Below, piece after piece: positions 1 through 9,332 of a stretch of 64,000 nucleotides of DNA. Where the stretch lies: positions 1-64,000 of the forward strand of contig CAMCOD010000008.1 of the NCBI GenBank assembly GCA_945876435.1, given 5' to 3'. Origin of the DNA: an uncultured Clostridia bacterium (GTDB lineage Bacteria > Bacillota > Clostridia > Oscillospirales > Ruminococcaceae). How positions within the stretch are numbered: position 1 is the stretch's first letter; each line of letters starts with the position of its first letter. The notes beneath the pieces are model-generated. The model did not search any database. It saw nothing but the letters and a program-made list of their open reading frames with translations, and was not told the origin of the DNA. The translations under genes and the position numbers were made by a program.

Positions 1-1
1 T

Positions 2-151
2 TCCCATACAACCGACGAGGCAAAGTCAATGTATTCCTATCATAGTGACGACACACTGCGAATGTATCGTGCTTTTGGAGAAAAAGCAAAAATTTATGAA
101 GCAAAGATCTATGCAACAGCAGTTGTCCACGATTTCAATGAATTGAGGTGA
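2..151 (+). CDS. C-terminal fragment of a CDS running in from the left edge, unknown function
   Basis: Open frame from base 2 to TGA at 149-151 (SHTTDEAKSMYSYHSDDTLRMYRAFGEKAKIYEAKIYATAVVHDFNELR*); no family recognised. Confidence 0.45.
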   Translation, partial: SHTTDEAKSMYSYHSDDTLRMYRAFGEKAKIYEAKIYATAVVHDFNELR

Positions 152-164
152 ACGCACAAACAGG

Positions 165-692
165 ATGGAATACCGAAAATTGACTGAAAAAGAAATTGAT
201 CCTTCCATGCTGAACGCTTTTATCCGCACCCAACCGGTGACCCGATGCTGGCGCAAGGAAAATGGCAAATGGGTCATTCGGGATGTGGTCTTCACGGATG
301 ATTGGAACGATGACGAGCGAGCGTTAAAGGCCGCACAGCTTCAGGAGACTGTCCGCAAAGGCGGCGCAGTGATTGCCGCTTTCTATGACGGACAGTTGAA
401 GGGCTTTGCCGCAATCGAGGCAGCTCCTTTGGGCAGCCGTGGACAGTATCGTGACCTGAGCAAATTCCACGTTTCTCAGGATATGCGCCGGAAGGGAATC
501 GGGCGGGAGCTGTTTTTGCGGGCAAAAAACTTTGCCCGGGAGATTGGCGGCGAAAAATTGTATATTTCCGCTCATTCTGCTGTGGAAAGCCAGGCCTTTT
601 ACCGGGCGATGGGCTGTGTGGAAGCCCAGGAATACGACCCTTATCACAGCGCCGACGAACCTTGTGACTGCCAGATGGAATGTTTGTTGTAA
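165..692 (+). CDS. GNAT family N-acetyltransferase
   Basis: GNAT-like core: LSKFHVSQDMRRKGIGRELFLRAKNFAREIGGEKLYISAHSAVESQAFYRAMGC. Confidence 0.85.
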   Translation: MEYRKLTEKEIDPSMLNAFIRTQPVTRCWRKENGKWVIRDVVFTDDWNDDERALKAAQLQETVRKGGAVIAAFYDGQLKGFAAIEAAPLGSRGQYRDLSKFHVSQDMRRKGIGRELFLRAKNFAREIGGEKLYISAHSAVESQAFYRAMGCVEAQEYDPYHSADEPCDCQMECLL

Positions 693-924
693 AATTAAGG
701 CCGAAAAAAGCAGATACCCGGAAGGGTATCTGCTTTCTATTTTGCTTTTTCATCCACAAGACCCTTTTCAACAATATCCCCTTTTTCCGCTATACAGAAT
801 TCATAAAAGCGCAGGAAAAGCGTTGAAAATTTTAGTAAAACATTGTATAATGATTTAATTCAATCGGGAAAACTATAATCAGGCCCGTATTTTCTCATCC
901 TGATGATGAAAGGAAGCTCTGATC

Positions 925-2553
925 ATGAAAACAACTCCCTGGCAAACCCATCCCCGACCTCAATTGAAACGAAAGGCTTACCGGCTGCTTAACGGAAGCT
1001 GGAAGCTGAACCAGCAGCCGGTGCTGGTACCCTATCCGCCTCAATCCGCCCTGTCCGCCTACAGCCCGGATGTAACGGAACAGCTCACCTATGAATATAC
1101 TTTCCTCTATCCGGAGGATTTTACCCAAACCCGAACCCTGCTCCACTTTGGCGCTGTGGATCAGATTGCCGAAGTTTGGCTCAATGACAAGCATTTGGGC
1201 CGCCATGAGGGAGGCTACCTGCCTTTTACCTTTGATATTACCGATGCTGTCCGCAAGGAGGAAGAAAACCATCTGCGGGTAGAAGTAACGGACAGCTTAG
1301 ACCCCACTTATCCCTACGGCAAACAAAGCAAAAAGCCCGGCGGCATGTGGTATACCCCGGTCAGCGGCATTTGGCAGAGTGTCTGGCTGGAAAATGTTCC
1401 GGAGCTTTACATCAAGTCCATCAAGCTGGATGTGGATCTGCGGGGTGTCGATATCACGGTAGAGGGGATTTCTGATGGCTTTACCGCCGAAACCGACGGA
1501 CAAAGCTACCATTTTGACGGAAATTCCGGTCGAATTGAGATTCAAAATCCCATCCTCTGGACCCCGGACAACCCTCATTTGTATCCTCTGACCATTTCTG
1601 CCGGCGAAGATACGGTGGAAAGTTACTTTGCTCTTCGCACTGTTGCCATCGAGAAAAAGTCCGGCGTTAACCGGATTCTCCTCAATGGTCAACCCATTTT
1701 TCTTCATGGCGTGCTGGACCAGGGCTACTTCCCGGATGGCATCTTCCTGCCGGCTGAGCCGGAGGAATACGACCGGGATATCCTGCGCATGAAAGAACTG
1801 GGGATGAATCTGCTCCGCAAGCATGTAAAAATCGAACCGGAATATTTCTACTGCGCCTGTGACCGGCTGGGAATACTGCTCATGCAGGATATGGTCAACA
1901 GCGGTTCCTATCATTTTATCCGGGACAGCGTGCTGCCCACCTTGGGCTTCCGCAGCCGTCCGGACACATTGGGACCTTCTCTGGACAAACGGAAGGAATT
2001 TTTCCGCCGCCACATGCTGGATACTCTGCGTCACCTGTACAACCATCCCTCGGTCATCGCTTACACCCTCTTTAACGAGGGCTGGGGCCAATTTCAAAGC
2101 GACTCTCTCTATGAACTGGCCAAATCCACCGATCCCAGCCGCCTGATTGACTCCACCTCCGGCTGGTTTGCCCAGAACAACAGCGATTTCGACAGCGAAC
2201 ACATCTACTTCCGCCTGAAAAAGCTGAGTTATCGGGAACAGCCGCTGCTGGTTTCCGAATGCGGCGGCTACACGCTGCCGGTTCCGGGCCATCTTTACAG
2301 CGAAAAACGGCAATATGGCTATGGCGCCTGTGAAAACAGCAAAGAACTCACCGACAAGATTCTGGAAATGTATCAGAAAATGATCTTCCCTGCCATTCAG
2401 GACGGCTGCTGCGGCTGTATTTACACCCAGCTCAGCGATGTGGAGGAGGAGATCAACGGCCTTTACACCTATGACCGACAGGTCTGCAAGGTGGATAAGG
2501 AGCGTCTGCGTATTCTCTCCAACGAGCTTCGCTATATTGTCAATTCTCTTTAA
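925..2553 (+). CDS. Glycoside hydrolase family 2 protein (beta-galactosidase/beta-glucuronidase-like)
   Basis: N-terminal sugar-binding-like region (AEVWLNDKHLGRHEGGYLPFTFDITD) and GH2 catalytic motif HPSVIAYTLFNEGWGQF; RBS upstream. Confidence 0.88.
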   Translation: MKTTPWQTHPRPQLKRKAYRLLNGSWKLNQQPVLVPYPPQSALSAYSPDVTEQLTYEYTFLYPEDFTQTRTLLHFGAVDQIAEVWLNDKHLGRHEGGYLPFTFDITDAVRKEEENHLRVEVTDSLDPTYPYGKQSKKPGGMWYTPVSGIWQSVWLENVPELYIKSIKLDVDLRGVDITVEGISDGFTAETDGQSYHFDGNSGRIEIQNPILWTPDNPHLYPLTISAGEDTVESYFALRTVAIEKKSGVNRILLNGQPIFLHGVLDQGYFPDGIFLPAEPEEYDRDILRMKELGMNLLRKHVKIEPEYFYCACDRLGILLMQDMVNSGSYHFIRDSVLPTLGFRSRPDTLGPSLDKRKEFFRRHMLDTLRHLYNHPSVIAYTLFNEGWGQFQSDSLYELAKSTDPSRLIDSTSGWFAQNNSDFDSEHIYFRLKKLSYREQPLLVSECGGYTLPVPGHLYSEKRQYGYGACENSKELTDKILEMYQKMIFPAIQDGCCGCIYTQLSDVEEEINGLYTYDRQVCKVDKERLRILSNELRYIVNSL

Positions 2554-2564
2554 AAAGCCAAAAG

Positions 2565-2589
2565 ACCGCTCGGATGAGCGGTTTTTTTG
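2565..2589 (+). terminator. Rho-independent terminator after GH2 gene
   Basis: accgctc-ggat-gagcggt followed by T-run. Confidence 0.8.
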
Positions 2590-2601
2590 CATATGGTAAT
2601 G

Positions 2602-2836
2602 CTATCGATTTTCCTCAAATGCCACAGCTGACTGGTACTTAATCCGGTTCAGCTCCTCTTTCTACCGGATCACCTGTTCCATATCGATCTCGTGGCAGTT
2701 GGCCAGCGCCGAAGCGTAATACATCACATCCAACTTCTTCCGCCAGCTTGAGAAAATAATCCTTGACCAGCTCCGGGTGGTGATCTTTGGCTTTAATATA
2801 AGTCTGCAAGTACTTCACTGTTGTTTTGCCGTCCAT
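2602..2836 (-). pseudogene. Degraded MazG-like nucleotide pyrophosphohydrolase
   Basis: RBS (caggaggg) then MDGKTTVKYLQTYIKAKDHHPELVKDYFLKLAEEVG; homology resumes in another frame as DVMYYASALANCHEIDMEQVIR*KEELNRIKYQSAVAFEENR*, with the central segment missing and an in-frame TAG. Confidence 0.75.
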
Positions 2837-2963
2837 TGTTTTCCCTCCTGCGACAGCTTCTATCCTGCTGCCCGTTTTCATACTCTTGATTATAGCAGCT
2901 TTTTTCTTAAAATAAATGTACGCAAAAAAGATGCTGAATTTTTTACCATCAAGGAGGAATCCC

Positions 2964-3707
2964 ATGCTTCCCGAAGTCTTAAGCATTGAAACGCCCGCCG
3001 AGGACGTCTGCCTCTATTGGTTTGATGGGCCCAGGCCTTATGTGACCTCAGTGGCTGCCATCTGCCGAAGCGGCGGCTGCCTGGTTTTGGATACATACTG
3101 TGGCTCCTATTATATGGACTGGGTCCGTCAGGATCTGGAACAGCGTTTTCAACCGAAATATTTCTGTGTAATCAACAGCCATCATCACTGGGACCACATC
3201 TGGGGCAACAGTTCTTTCCACGATTGCCTGATTTACAGCACTCCCCTTTGCAAAGAACATATTTTTCAACAATGGACGGAGCAAATGGAGGAAAACGCCG
3301 CCTTTTTCCGGGGAAAAGCAGAAATGTTTCTGCCCAATATTACCGTGGACCAGCCGCTTGAACTGCTGCCCCAGGTCTTCGCTTTTCCGGCTCCCAGCCA
3401 TACCGCGGATTCTTTGGCTCTTTGGGATGAGAAAAACCATTTTTTATTTGCCGGCGATTCGGTAGAAAGTCCTGTGGTACAGCTTTGCTGCTGTAATCTG
3501 AACCAATACCGCAAAACCATCGCTCATTTTGAAGCCCTATCTCCGAAGGCAGTCTTCAGCGGACACAGCATCAACAGCAATCCTGCTATTCTTCGTCAGG
3601 TTTCCTCCTATTTGCAGGCTTTGGCAGAAAAAAGAGAGCTGTATATCGAAGATGAAACCGCCCGGCACACCCATTGGGACAATGAAAAACTGCTTTTCGG
3701 CAGGTAA
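2964..3707 (+). CDS. MBL-fold metallo-hydrolase
   Basis: NSHHHWDHIWGN metal-binding motif, PSHTADSLALWDEKNHFLFAGDSV; RBS aaggagg before ATG 2964. Confidence 0.88.
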   Translation: MLPEVLSIETPAEDVCLYWFDGPRPYVTSVAAICRSGGCLVLDTYCGSYYMDWVRQDLEQRFQPKYFCVINSHHHWDHIWGNSSFHDCLIYSTPLCKEHIFQQWTEQMEENAAFFRGKAEMFLPNITVDQPLELLPQVFAFPAPSHTADSLALWDEKNHFLFAGDSVESPVVQLCCCNLNQYRKTIAHFEALSPKAVFSGHSINSNPAILRQVSSYLQALAEKRELYIEDETARHTHWDNEKLLFGR

Positions 3708-3734
3708 CCCGACGAGTCCTTCCTGCATAGGATA
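3706..3734 (+). promoter_or_regulatory. Candidate sigma-K promoter for the downstream BclA-like gene
   Basis: AACC (3706-3709) - N16 - CATAGGATA (3726-3734), matching mACm-N16/17-CATAnnnTA. Confidence 0.55.
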
Positions 3735-3782
3735 TATGGCACGAAAATGATACCGTGCAATCCATCCTAAGGAGGCCTTGTC

Positions 3783-4385
3783 ATGATTTATCGTCCTTTC
3801 GACAGCGGCTGCGGAATGAGCGACAACCGTTTTGAAAGCTACGGCTCTTCCCAGCCCCGTTCTCATAACTGCTGTTGCTGCTGTCCCTTTTTCTGCTGTC
3901 GTTCCTGCGATCTGTCCTGTACATCAAATCCCTCTGCGCCAAGCGTCAACGCTCTCACTGCAATCAACACCGCCGCTCAGGCCCCTGCGGCCAATGCTGT
4001 TTTGACCTTTGCGGAAAATCCTACCCTGATTGGAAACGCCATCAGCCATAGCCCGGGAAGCGCGGCCATTCTTATCCATACTCCCGGTGTGTATCAGATC
4101 TCCTTCCATGCCACGGTATCCCCCACTGCCGCAACTGAGGTTCCCCACAACAGCGTTCTCCAGCTGCAGCGCAATGGCGTGGATGTGCCCAGTGCGGTGG
4201 CCGCTCATCTGTCTCTCAACACGGCAGATGCCAGCACCATTGGGTTCTCTTACCTTCTTAGCGTGAACACAACGCCAGTAACACTGACTATCGTATCCAA
4301 AATCGCCAACTCTTCTATTGCATCTGCCGTTATCAATGTAACGCGCATCGGTTCGACTTCCTCCGGCTGTACTGCAACCGTGTAA
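3783..4385 (+). CDS. Cys-rich protein with BclA C-terminal-like (TNF/C1q-type) domain, putative spore surface protein
   Basis: N-terminal CCCCCPFFCCRSCDLSC cluster; C-terminal beta-rich region (GSAAILIHTPGVYQISFHATVSP...NSVLQLQRNGVDVPSA...) resembles BclA-type C-terminal domains. Confidence 0.65.
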   Translation: MIYRPFDSGCGMSDNRFESYGSSQPRSHNCCCCCPFFCCRSCDLSCTSNPSAPSVNALTAINTAAQAPAANAVLTFAENPTLIGNAISHSPGSAAILIHTPGVYQISFHATVSPTAATEVPHNSVLQLQRNGVDVPSAVAAHLSLNTADASTIGFSYLLSVNTTPVTLTIVSKIANSSIASAVINVTRIGSTSSGCTATV

Positions 4386-4387
4386 AA

Positions 4388-4423
4388 GCAAAAAAGCCTC
4401 TCCAAAAGGAGAGGCTTTTTTTG
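4388..4423. terminator. Bidirectional terminator between BclA-like gene and aspA
   Basis: aaaaaagcctctcc-aaaa-ggagaggcttttttt, between convergent genes. Confidence 0.8.
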
Positions 4424-4444
4424 CATTGTACCAATCGGTACCAA

Positions 4445-5821
4445 TTATACCATGGAGTATGGATCCAGGATCTTTTCGATCTCTTCGTCGCTGTAGATGT
4501 TTTTGCTCTTCAGTACTTCGCGAACGGATTCGCCAGTCTTGATAGCAGTTTTTGCGATCTCAGCGGATACTTTGTAGCCAACGGTTGGGCAGATAGCGGT
4601 GATAACGCCTACAGAACCGTCAACCAGAGCACGGCAGCGGTCAGCGTTAGCGGTAATACCAACAACGCAGTTGTCAACGAAGGTCTCAACAGCGCCGCGG
4701 AGAGCATTGATGGACTCGAAGAGTCTGTGGTAGAGAACTGGTTCTGCGTAGTTCAGTTCCAGCTGGCCAGCTTCAGCAGCCATGGTGATGGAAACATCGT
4801 TGCCCATGATCAGGAAAGCAGCCTGGGACATAACTTCAGGGATAACTGGGTTTACTTTACCTGGCATAATGGAAGAACCATTCTGTTTTGCAGGCAGGTT
4901 GATCTCCTGGAAGCCGCAGCGTGGGCCGGAGGACATCAGACGGAAGTCATTGGCCATTTTGGAGCAGGAAATTGCACAGGTTTTCAGTGCAGCGGATACG
5001 TAAGCGTAGGAGTCCAGGTTCTGGGTACCATCAACCAGGTCTTCTGCTTTTACCAATGGAAGGCCGGTGATTTTAGCCAGCTCAGGAGCCAGAGCTTCTA
5101 CATATTTTGGATTTGCGTTCAGAGCAGTACCTACAGCAGTACCACCCATATTAACAGCGTACATCTCTTCCAGAGCGCGATTCAGGCGAACCAGGTCGCG
5201 TTTGATGGCTTTGCGGTATGCGCCGAATTCAGAACCAAGACGGATCGGAACTGCGTCCTGCATCTGAGTACGACCCATTTTAATAACATCGTGGAATTCT
5301 TCTTCTTTTGCAGCCAGAGCAGCTTCCAGACGTTCTACCTGAGCAATTGCTTTTTTCAGCAGTTTTGCAGCGGTCAGTTTAGCAGCAGATGGGAAAACGT
5401 CGTTGGTAGACTGTGCTCTGTTTACATGGTCGTTAGGATGAACGATGGAGTAATCGCCTTTTTCACCGCCCAGGATTTCGATAGCGCGGTTTGCGATAAC
5501 TTCGTTTGCAGTCATGTTAGCGGTAGTACCTGCGCCGCCCTGAACTGGGTCGCAGAGGAACTGATCATGGAGTTTGCCTTCCAGGATCTCATCGCATGCC
5601 TGGCAAATAGCATCTTTGATTTTTTCATCCAATTCGCCTACCATGCAGTTGCAGATAGCGCAGGCTTTTTTGATTTCAGCCATGGAGTTGATAAATTCCG
5701 GCTGCATTTTCTGTCCGGTGATCTGGAAGTTTTCACAACCTCTCATGGACTGTACGCCATAGTAAGCTTCAACTGGTACTTCTTTGGTGCCGATGGAGTC
5801 GGCTTCAATACGGTATGCCAT
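4445..5821 (-). CDS. aspA: Aspartate ammonia-lyase
   Basis: Fumarase/aspartase superfamily signature GSSIMPGKVNPVIPE; full-length aspartase-like protein. Confidence 0.9.
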   Translation of the reverse strand: MAYRIEADSIGTKEVPVEAYYGVQSMRGCENFQITGQKMQPEFINSMAEIKKACAICNCMVGELDEKIKDAICQACDEILEGKLHDQFLCDPVQGGAGTTANMTANEVIANRAIEILGGEKGDYSIVHPNDHVNRAQSTNDVFPSAAKLTAAKLLKKAIAQVERLEAALAAKEEEFHDVIKMGRTQMQDAVPIRLGSEFGAYRKAIKRDLVRLNRALEEMYAVNMGGTAVGTALNANPKYVEALAPELAKITGLPLVKAEDLVDGTQNLDSYAYVSAALKTCAISCSKMANDFRLMSSGPRCGFQEINLPAKQNGSSIMPGKVNPVIPEVMSQAAFLIMGNDVSITMAAEAGQLELNYAEPVLYHRLFESINALRGAVETFVDNCVVGITANADRCRALVDGSVGVITAICPTVGYKVSAEIAKTAIKTGESVREVLKSKNIYSDEEIEKILDPYSMV

Positions 5822-5963
5822 AATGCTCAACCTCTTTCGTAATATTTGTAAAACTTGTCCAAAAATGACGCAATACTTGCATCGTCACCTTCATTATATC
5901 AACCTCAATCTTAAAATTCAATCCCTTTATGAAACTTATCTTGCAAAAAAACGCATTTTGTCA

Positions 5964-5992
5964 TTGATTTATCGAGGTTTTTGCAATATAAT
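5964..5992 (+). promoter_or_regulatory. Sigma-A promoter for malic enzyme
   Basis: TTGATT (5964-5969) - 17 nt - TATAAT (5987-5992). Confidence 0.75.
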
Positions 5993-5999
5993 GAGGGTA

Positions 6000-6072
6000 G
6001 GACCGGGGATTCCGACTGGGTGGGAACCCTTCTGGACATCGTTCTCTCCGGGTCCGGCGAACCGGCATCGGT
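6000..6072 (+). ncRNA. Candidate structured 5' leader (possible cis-regulatory RNA) of malic enzyme
   Basis: Starts about 8 nt after the -10. Long stem 6000-6009/6045-6055 (GGACC-GGGGA with TCTCC-g-GGTCC), inner hairpin GGGT-GGGA-ACCC (6018-6029), 3' hairpin CCGG-CGAA-CCGG (6054-6065). Confidence 0.4.
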
Positions 6073-6103
6073 TAATTCAAATCACTAAGGAGGCTGCATT
6101 ACA

Positions 6104-7333
6104 ATGACTCTGAAAGAACAAGCTCTGAAGCTCCACAAAGACGCTCAGGGTAAAATCGCAATTCAGTGCAAAGTACCTGTAAAAACCAAAGAGGACCTGT
6201 CTCTTGCTTACTCCCCAGGCGTAGCAGAACCATGCATGGAAATCCATCATGATTACAACAAAATTTATGACTACACCGCAAAAGGCAACCTGGTTGCAGT
6301 AGTTACCAACGGTACTGCCGTTCTTGGTCTCGGTGACATCGGCGCAGGCGCTGGTCTTCCTGTTATGGAAGGCAAAGGCATCCTGTTCAAATCCTTCGCC
6401 GGCGTTGACGCTTTCCCAATCTGCCTCAACACCAAGGATCCTGACGATATCATCCGCACCGTTAAGCTGATGGAGCCAACCTTCGGCGGCGTCAACCTGG
6501 AAGACATCAAAGCTCCTGAGTGCTTCTACATCGAAGAAAAACTCAAAGAGATCTGCGATATTCCTGTATTCCATGATGACCAGCACGGCACCGCTATCGT
6601 ATGTGCCGCTGCTACCATCAACGCTCTGAAACTGCTGGGCAAAAAACCGGAAGATCTGAAAGTTGCTGTAAACGGCTGCGGCGCTGCTGCTATCTCCGTT
6701 TCCAAACTGATCATGGCTCTGGGCGTAAAAGACATCACCCTCTGCGACTCCAAGGGCGCTGTTTACAAAGGCCGTGAAGGCATGAGAGAATCTACCGCTG
6801 CAATCGCTGAGATCACCAATCCAAACATGATCAAAGGCGGCCTGGCTGACATCGTAAAAGATGCTGACATGTTCCTGGGTCTCTCCGTTGCTGACGTTCT
6901 GACTCCAGAAATGGTTAAAACCATGAAGAAAGATCCAATCATCTTCGCAATGGCTAACCCAAATCCAGAGATCAAACCAGAACTGGCGAAAGAAGCTGGC
7001 GCTGCCATCATCGGTACTGGCCGCTCCGACTATCCAAACCAGATCAACAACGTTCTGGCCTTCCCAGGTATCTTCCGCGGTGCTCTGGATGTTCATGCCA
7101 GAAAGATCAACGAAGAAATGAAGCTGGCTGCTGCAAAAGCAATCGCTGGCCTGGTTTCCGACGAAGAACTGAATGCGGAATATGTAATTCCTTCTACCTT
7201 CGACAGCCGTGTTGCTCCAGCCGTTGCTGCTAACGTAGCTCGTGTTGCAATCGAAACCGGCGTTGCAAGAAGAACAGACATCACTCCGGAACAGGTTGCT
7301 GAACATACCCGCGAACTGGTTGCAAAACTGTAA
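6104..7333 (+). CDS. NAD(P)-dependent malic enzyme
   Basis: [37 protein letters not shown] motifs. Confidence 0.93.
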   Translation: MTLKEQALKLHKDAQGKIAIQCKVPVKTKEDLSLAYSPGVAEPCMEIHHDYNKIYDYTAKGNLVAVVTNGTAVLGLGDIGAGAGLPVMEGKGILFKSFAGVDAFPICLNTKDPDDIIRTVKLMEPTFGGVNLEDIKAPECFYIEEKLKEICDIPVFHDDQHGTAIVCAAATINALKLLGKKPEDLKVAVNGCGAAAISVSKLIMALGVKDITLCDSKGAVYKGREGMRESTAAIAEITNPNMIKGGLADIVKDADMFLGLSVADVLTPEMVKTMKKDPIIFAMANPNPEIKPELAKEAGAAIIGTGRSDYPNQINNVLAFPGIFRGALDVHARKINEEMKLAAAKAIAGLVSDEELNAEYVIPSTFDSRVAPAVAANVARVAIETGVARRTDITPEQVAEHTRELVAKL

Positions 7334-7365
7334 TCCTTTCGTTTTATAATCGGTACACAGATAAC

Positions 7366-7407
7366 AACAGCCCCTGATGGAAATCCATCAGGGGCTGTTC
7401 CGTTGTT
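7366..7407. terminator. Terminator between malic enzyme and DUF5655 gene
   Basis: acagcccctgatgg-aaat-ccatcaggggctgt. Confidence 0.75.
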
Positions 7408-7410
7408 TTT

Positions 7411-7797
7411 TTATTTTCTCTTTCTTTCTGAAAAAGCAGCGGCTTTTCTGATCCAAAACAGCAGCTCCTCATCGATCTCCTCCGTTCCGGCGATCATTAC
7501 ATGGTGGGTCCAGCGGTTGGGATACGGCTCCACAGCCGCGTCAATCCGCTGGGACGGCTCCTGATACTCCAGTCCGAAGCTGACCGTCAGATAATGAGCC
7601 GGTCTGTCTTTGGCTTTTCGTACCGGCAAAAAGGAAACAAAGGCAAAATTATGCCGGTTTGCAAAAGAAATCTGGGTTTTGGACACTTTAATCTTTATCT
7701 GACCCAGTTCTTCCAGCACTTTTTTCTCAAATTCTTCATATAAAGCCAGTTCTTCCGGCTTTCCTTCAAAGAAAAACAGCACGTCCGGATTTTGCAT
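7411..7797 (-). CDS. DUF5655-like protein
   Basis: VSKTQISFANRHNFAFVSFLPVRK...WTHHVMIAGTEEIDEELLFWIRKA resembles DUF5655. Confidence 0.6.
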   Translation of the reverse strand: MQNPDVLFFFEGKPEELALYEEFEKKVLEELGQIKIKVSKTQISFANRHNFAFVSFLPVRKAKDRPAHYLTVSFGLEYQEPSQRIDAAVEPYPNRWTHHVMIAGTEEIDEELLFWIRKAAAFSERKRK

Positions 7798-7854
7798 GGA
7801 AATCCCCCTATGAAAAAACCACCTCTCACGAGGTGGTTTTTATTGTAATATTGT

Positions 7855-8529
7855 TTAGAATACGCAATACTGTTCCATGTACTGTTCCATCAGCTTCAGT
7901 ACATCCGCATATTCCTCTTTACCCTGAAGATATTCGTGGATATCTTTCGCGGTAACGATGGCATGAACGGTAATGCCGAAGTCATCTTTTACTTCCATAA
8001 CAGCCGTCTTACCAGGGGTTTTGCCCACTTCGCAACGGTTTACGGAGATAAACATATCGCTGATACCCACGTCAGCGGCAGCTTTTAGCACCGGAACGGT
8101 TTCACGGACTGCGGTGCCTGCGGTGATCACGTCCTCAATGATGATGACCCGATCCCCATCCTTTGGCTGATAGCCAACCAGAGAACCGCCTTCCCCGTGG
8201 TCTTTGGCTTCCTTGCGGTTAAAGAAATAGGGCTTATTGATGCCATATTCTCTCGCCAGAGCGCCGGCAGCGGAAGTTACCAGCGGGATACCTTTGTAAG
8301 CAGGGCCAAACATGGCATCAAAATTGTCGCCCAAAGTCTCTTTGATGCAGGCGGCATAGAATTCGCCCAGCTTGGAGATCTGTTCACCGGTACGGTAGTT
8401 GCCGGTATTGACAAAATAAGGAGACAGACGGCCGCTTTTGGTCGTAAACTGGCCGAAACGGAGGACATCCGCACTCATCATAAACTCGATAAACTCTTTC
8501 TTGGCATTGGTCAGCATGGGAAAACACAC
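7855..8529 (-). CDS. pyrE: Orotate phosphoribosyltransferase
   Basis: PRPP-binding motif VIIIEDVITAGTAVRE; FGPAYKGIPL; NRKEAKDHGEGG. Confidence 0.93.
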   Translation of the reverse strand: MCFPMLTNAKKEFIEFMMSADVLRFGQFTTKSGRLSPYFVNTGNYRTGEQISKLGEFYAACIKETLGDNFDAMFGPAYKGIPLVTSAAGALAREYGINKPYFFNRKEAKDHGEGGSLVGYQPKDGDRVIIIEDVITAGTAVRETVPVLKAAADVGISDMFISVNRCEVGKTPGKTAVMEVKDDFGITVHAIVTAKDIHEYLQGKEEYADVLKLMEQYMEQYCVF

Positions 8530-8573
8530 CCTTCATTGATCTTGTATTTGGCTCGCAGCTGCGAGCTTTCTTT

Positions 8574-9266
8574 TTACAGTTTATCACAGCTGGCTCTATG
8601 GTTCAAGTAGCCTCGGCTCGTATTGTGGACAATTCTTCCTCTCATGTCATGGACTCTTACCACAGCCACCAGTCCGGCTGTCAGCAAAATGCCATAGAAC
8701 ACATCAATGACTGAGTGCTGTTTCAGAAAAACAGTCGACAAACAGATGGAAAACGCCAGCAACAGAGACAATCCCCGCACCAGTTTTGGACGTTTGAAGC
8801 CCTGGTAGTGCTGAACCGCCCAATCAACAGCCAATGTGCTGGACACATGGATAGACGGACAGACATTGGTTGGTGTGTCGACACTGCGCATCAGCAGAGC
8901 GATCTTGCAGAACAGGTTATCTCCTGTGATTTCCTGCCGCAAATTGATACCGTTGGGCATCAAAGTATAAATCAGCAGACAGACTGTCATACCGGTAAAC
9001 ATTATAAAGCACAGTCGCAGGAAAATTTCTTTGTCTTTTTGGACGAAAAATCTCAACGCTCCCAGAAAATACGGGAACCACAGCCCATAGGGGATAATAA
9101 AATATTCACAGAAAGGAATCAGATCGTCCAACGGCGAATAGATCCAATACTTTGGTTCTACTAAAAATTCAAGGGAGAAGAACCAAATCAAATAAGGGAT
9201 AAAATACAGAAGTACAAGGCAGTGGGGGTTCTCTCTGACCCAGCGCAACAGCTTCTCTTTCATCAT
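8574..9266 (-). CDS. PAP2-superfamily membrane protein
   Basis: Multiple TM segments, CPSIHVSSTLA and KQHSVIDVFYGI motifs. Confidence 0.75.
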   Translation of the reverse strand: MMKEKLLRWVRENPHCLVLLYFIPYLIWFFSLEFLVEPKYWIYSPLDDLIPFCEYFIIPYGLWFPYFLGALRFFVQKDKEIFLRLCFIMFTGMTVCLLIYTLMPNGINLRQEITGDNLFCKIALLMRSVDTPTNVCPSIHVSSTLAVDWAVQHYQGFKRPKLVRGLSLLLAFSICLSTVFLKQHSVIDVFYGILLTAGLVAVVRVHDMRGRIVHNTSRGYLNHRASCDKL

Positions 9267-9332
9267 TACACCTTACATCCTCTTTCTCTCAGACAGCTCC
9301 CCGCCGACCAGCAGCAGGGAGCTGTTTCTTGC

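Noticed and set aside
4421-5842. 473-aa plus-strand ORF opposite aspA (also 6077-7306 opposite malic enzyme, 43057-44556 opposite guaA, 57846-59222 opposite the M18 peptidase)
   Set aside because: Antisense shadows of highly expressed, codon-biased genes; no domain, no RBS.
6000-6072. ZTP (pfl) riboswitch for the malic enzyme leader
   Set aside because: A short GGGUGGGAACCC resemblance only; the conserved 3' CCGCCUGGGC-type element of ZTP riboswitches is absent.
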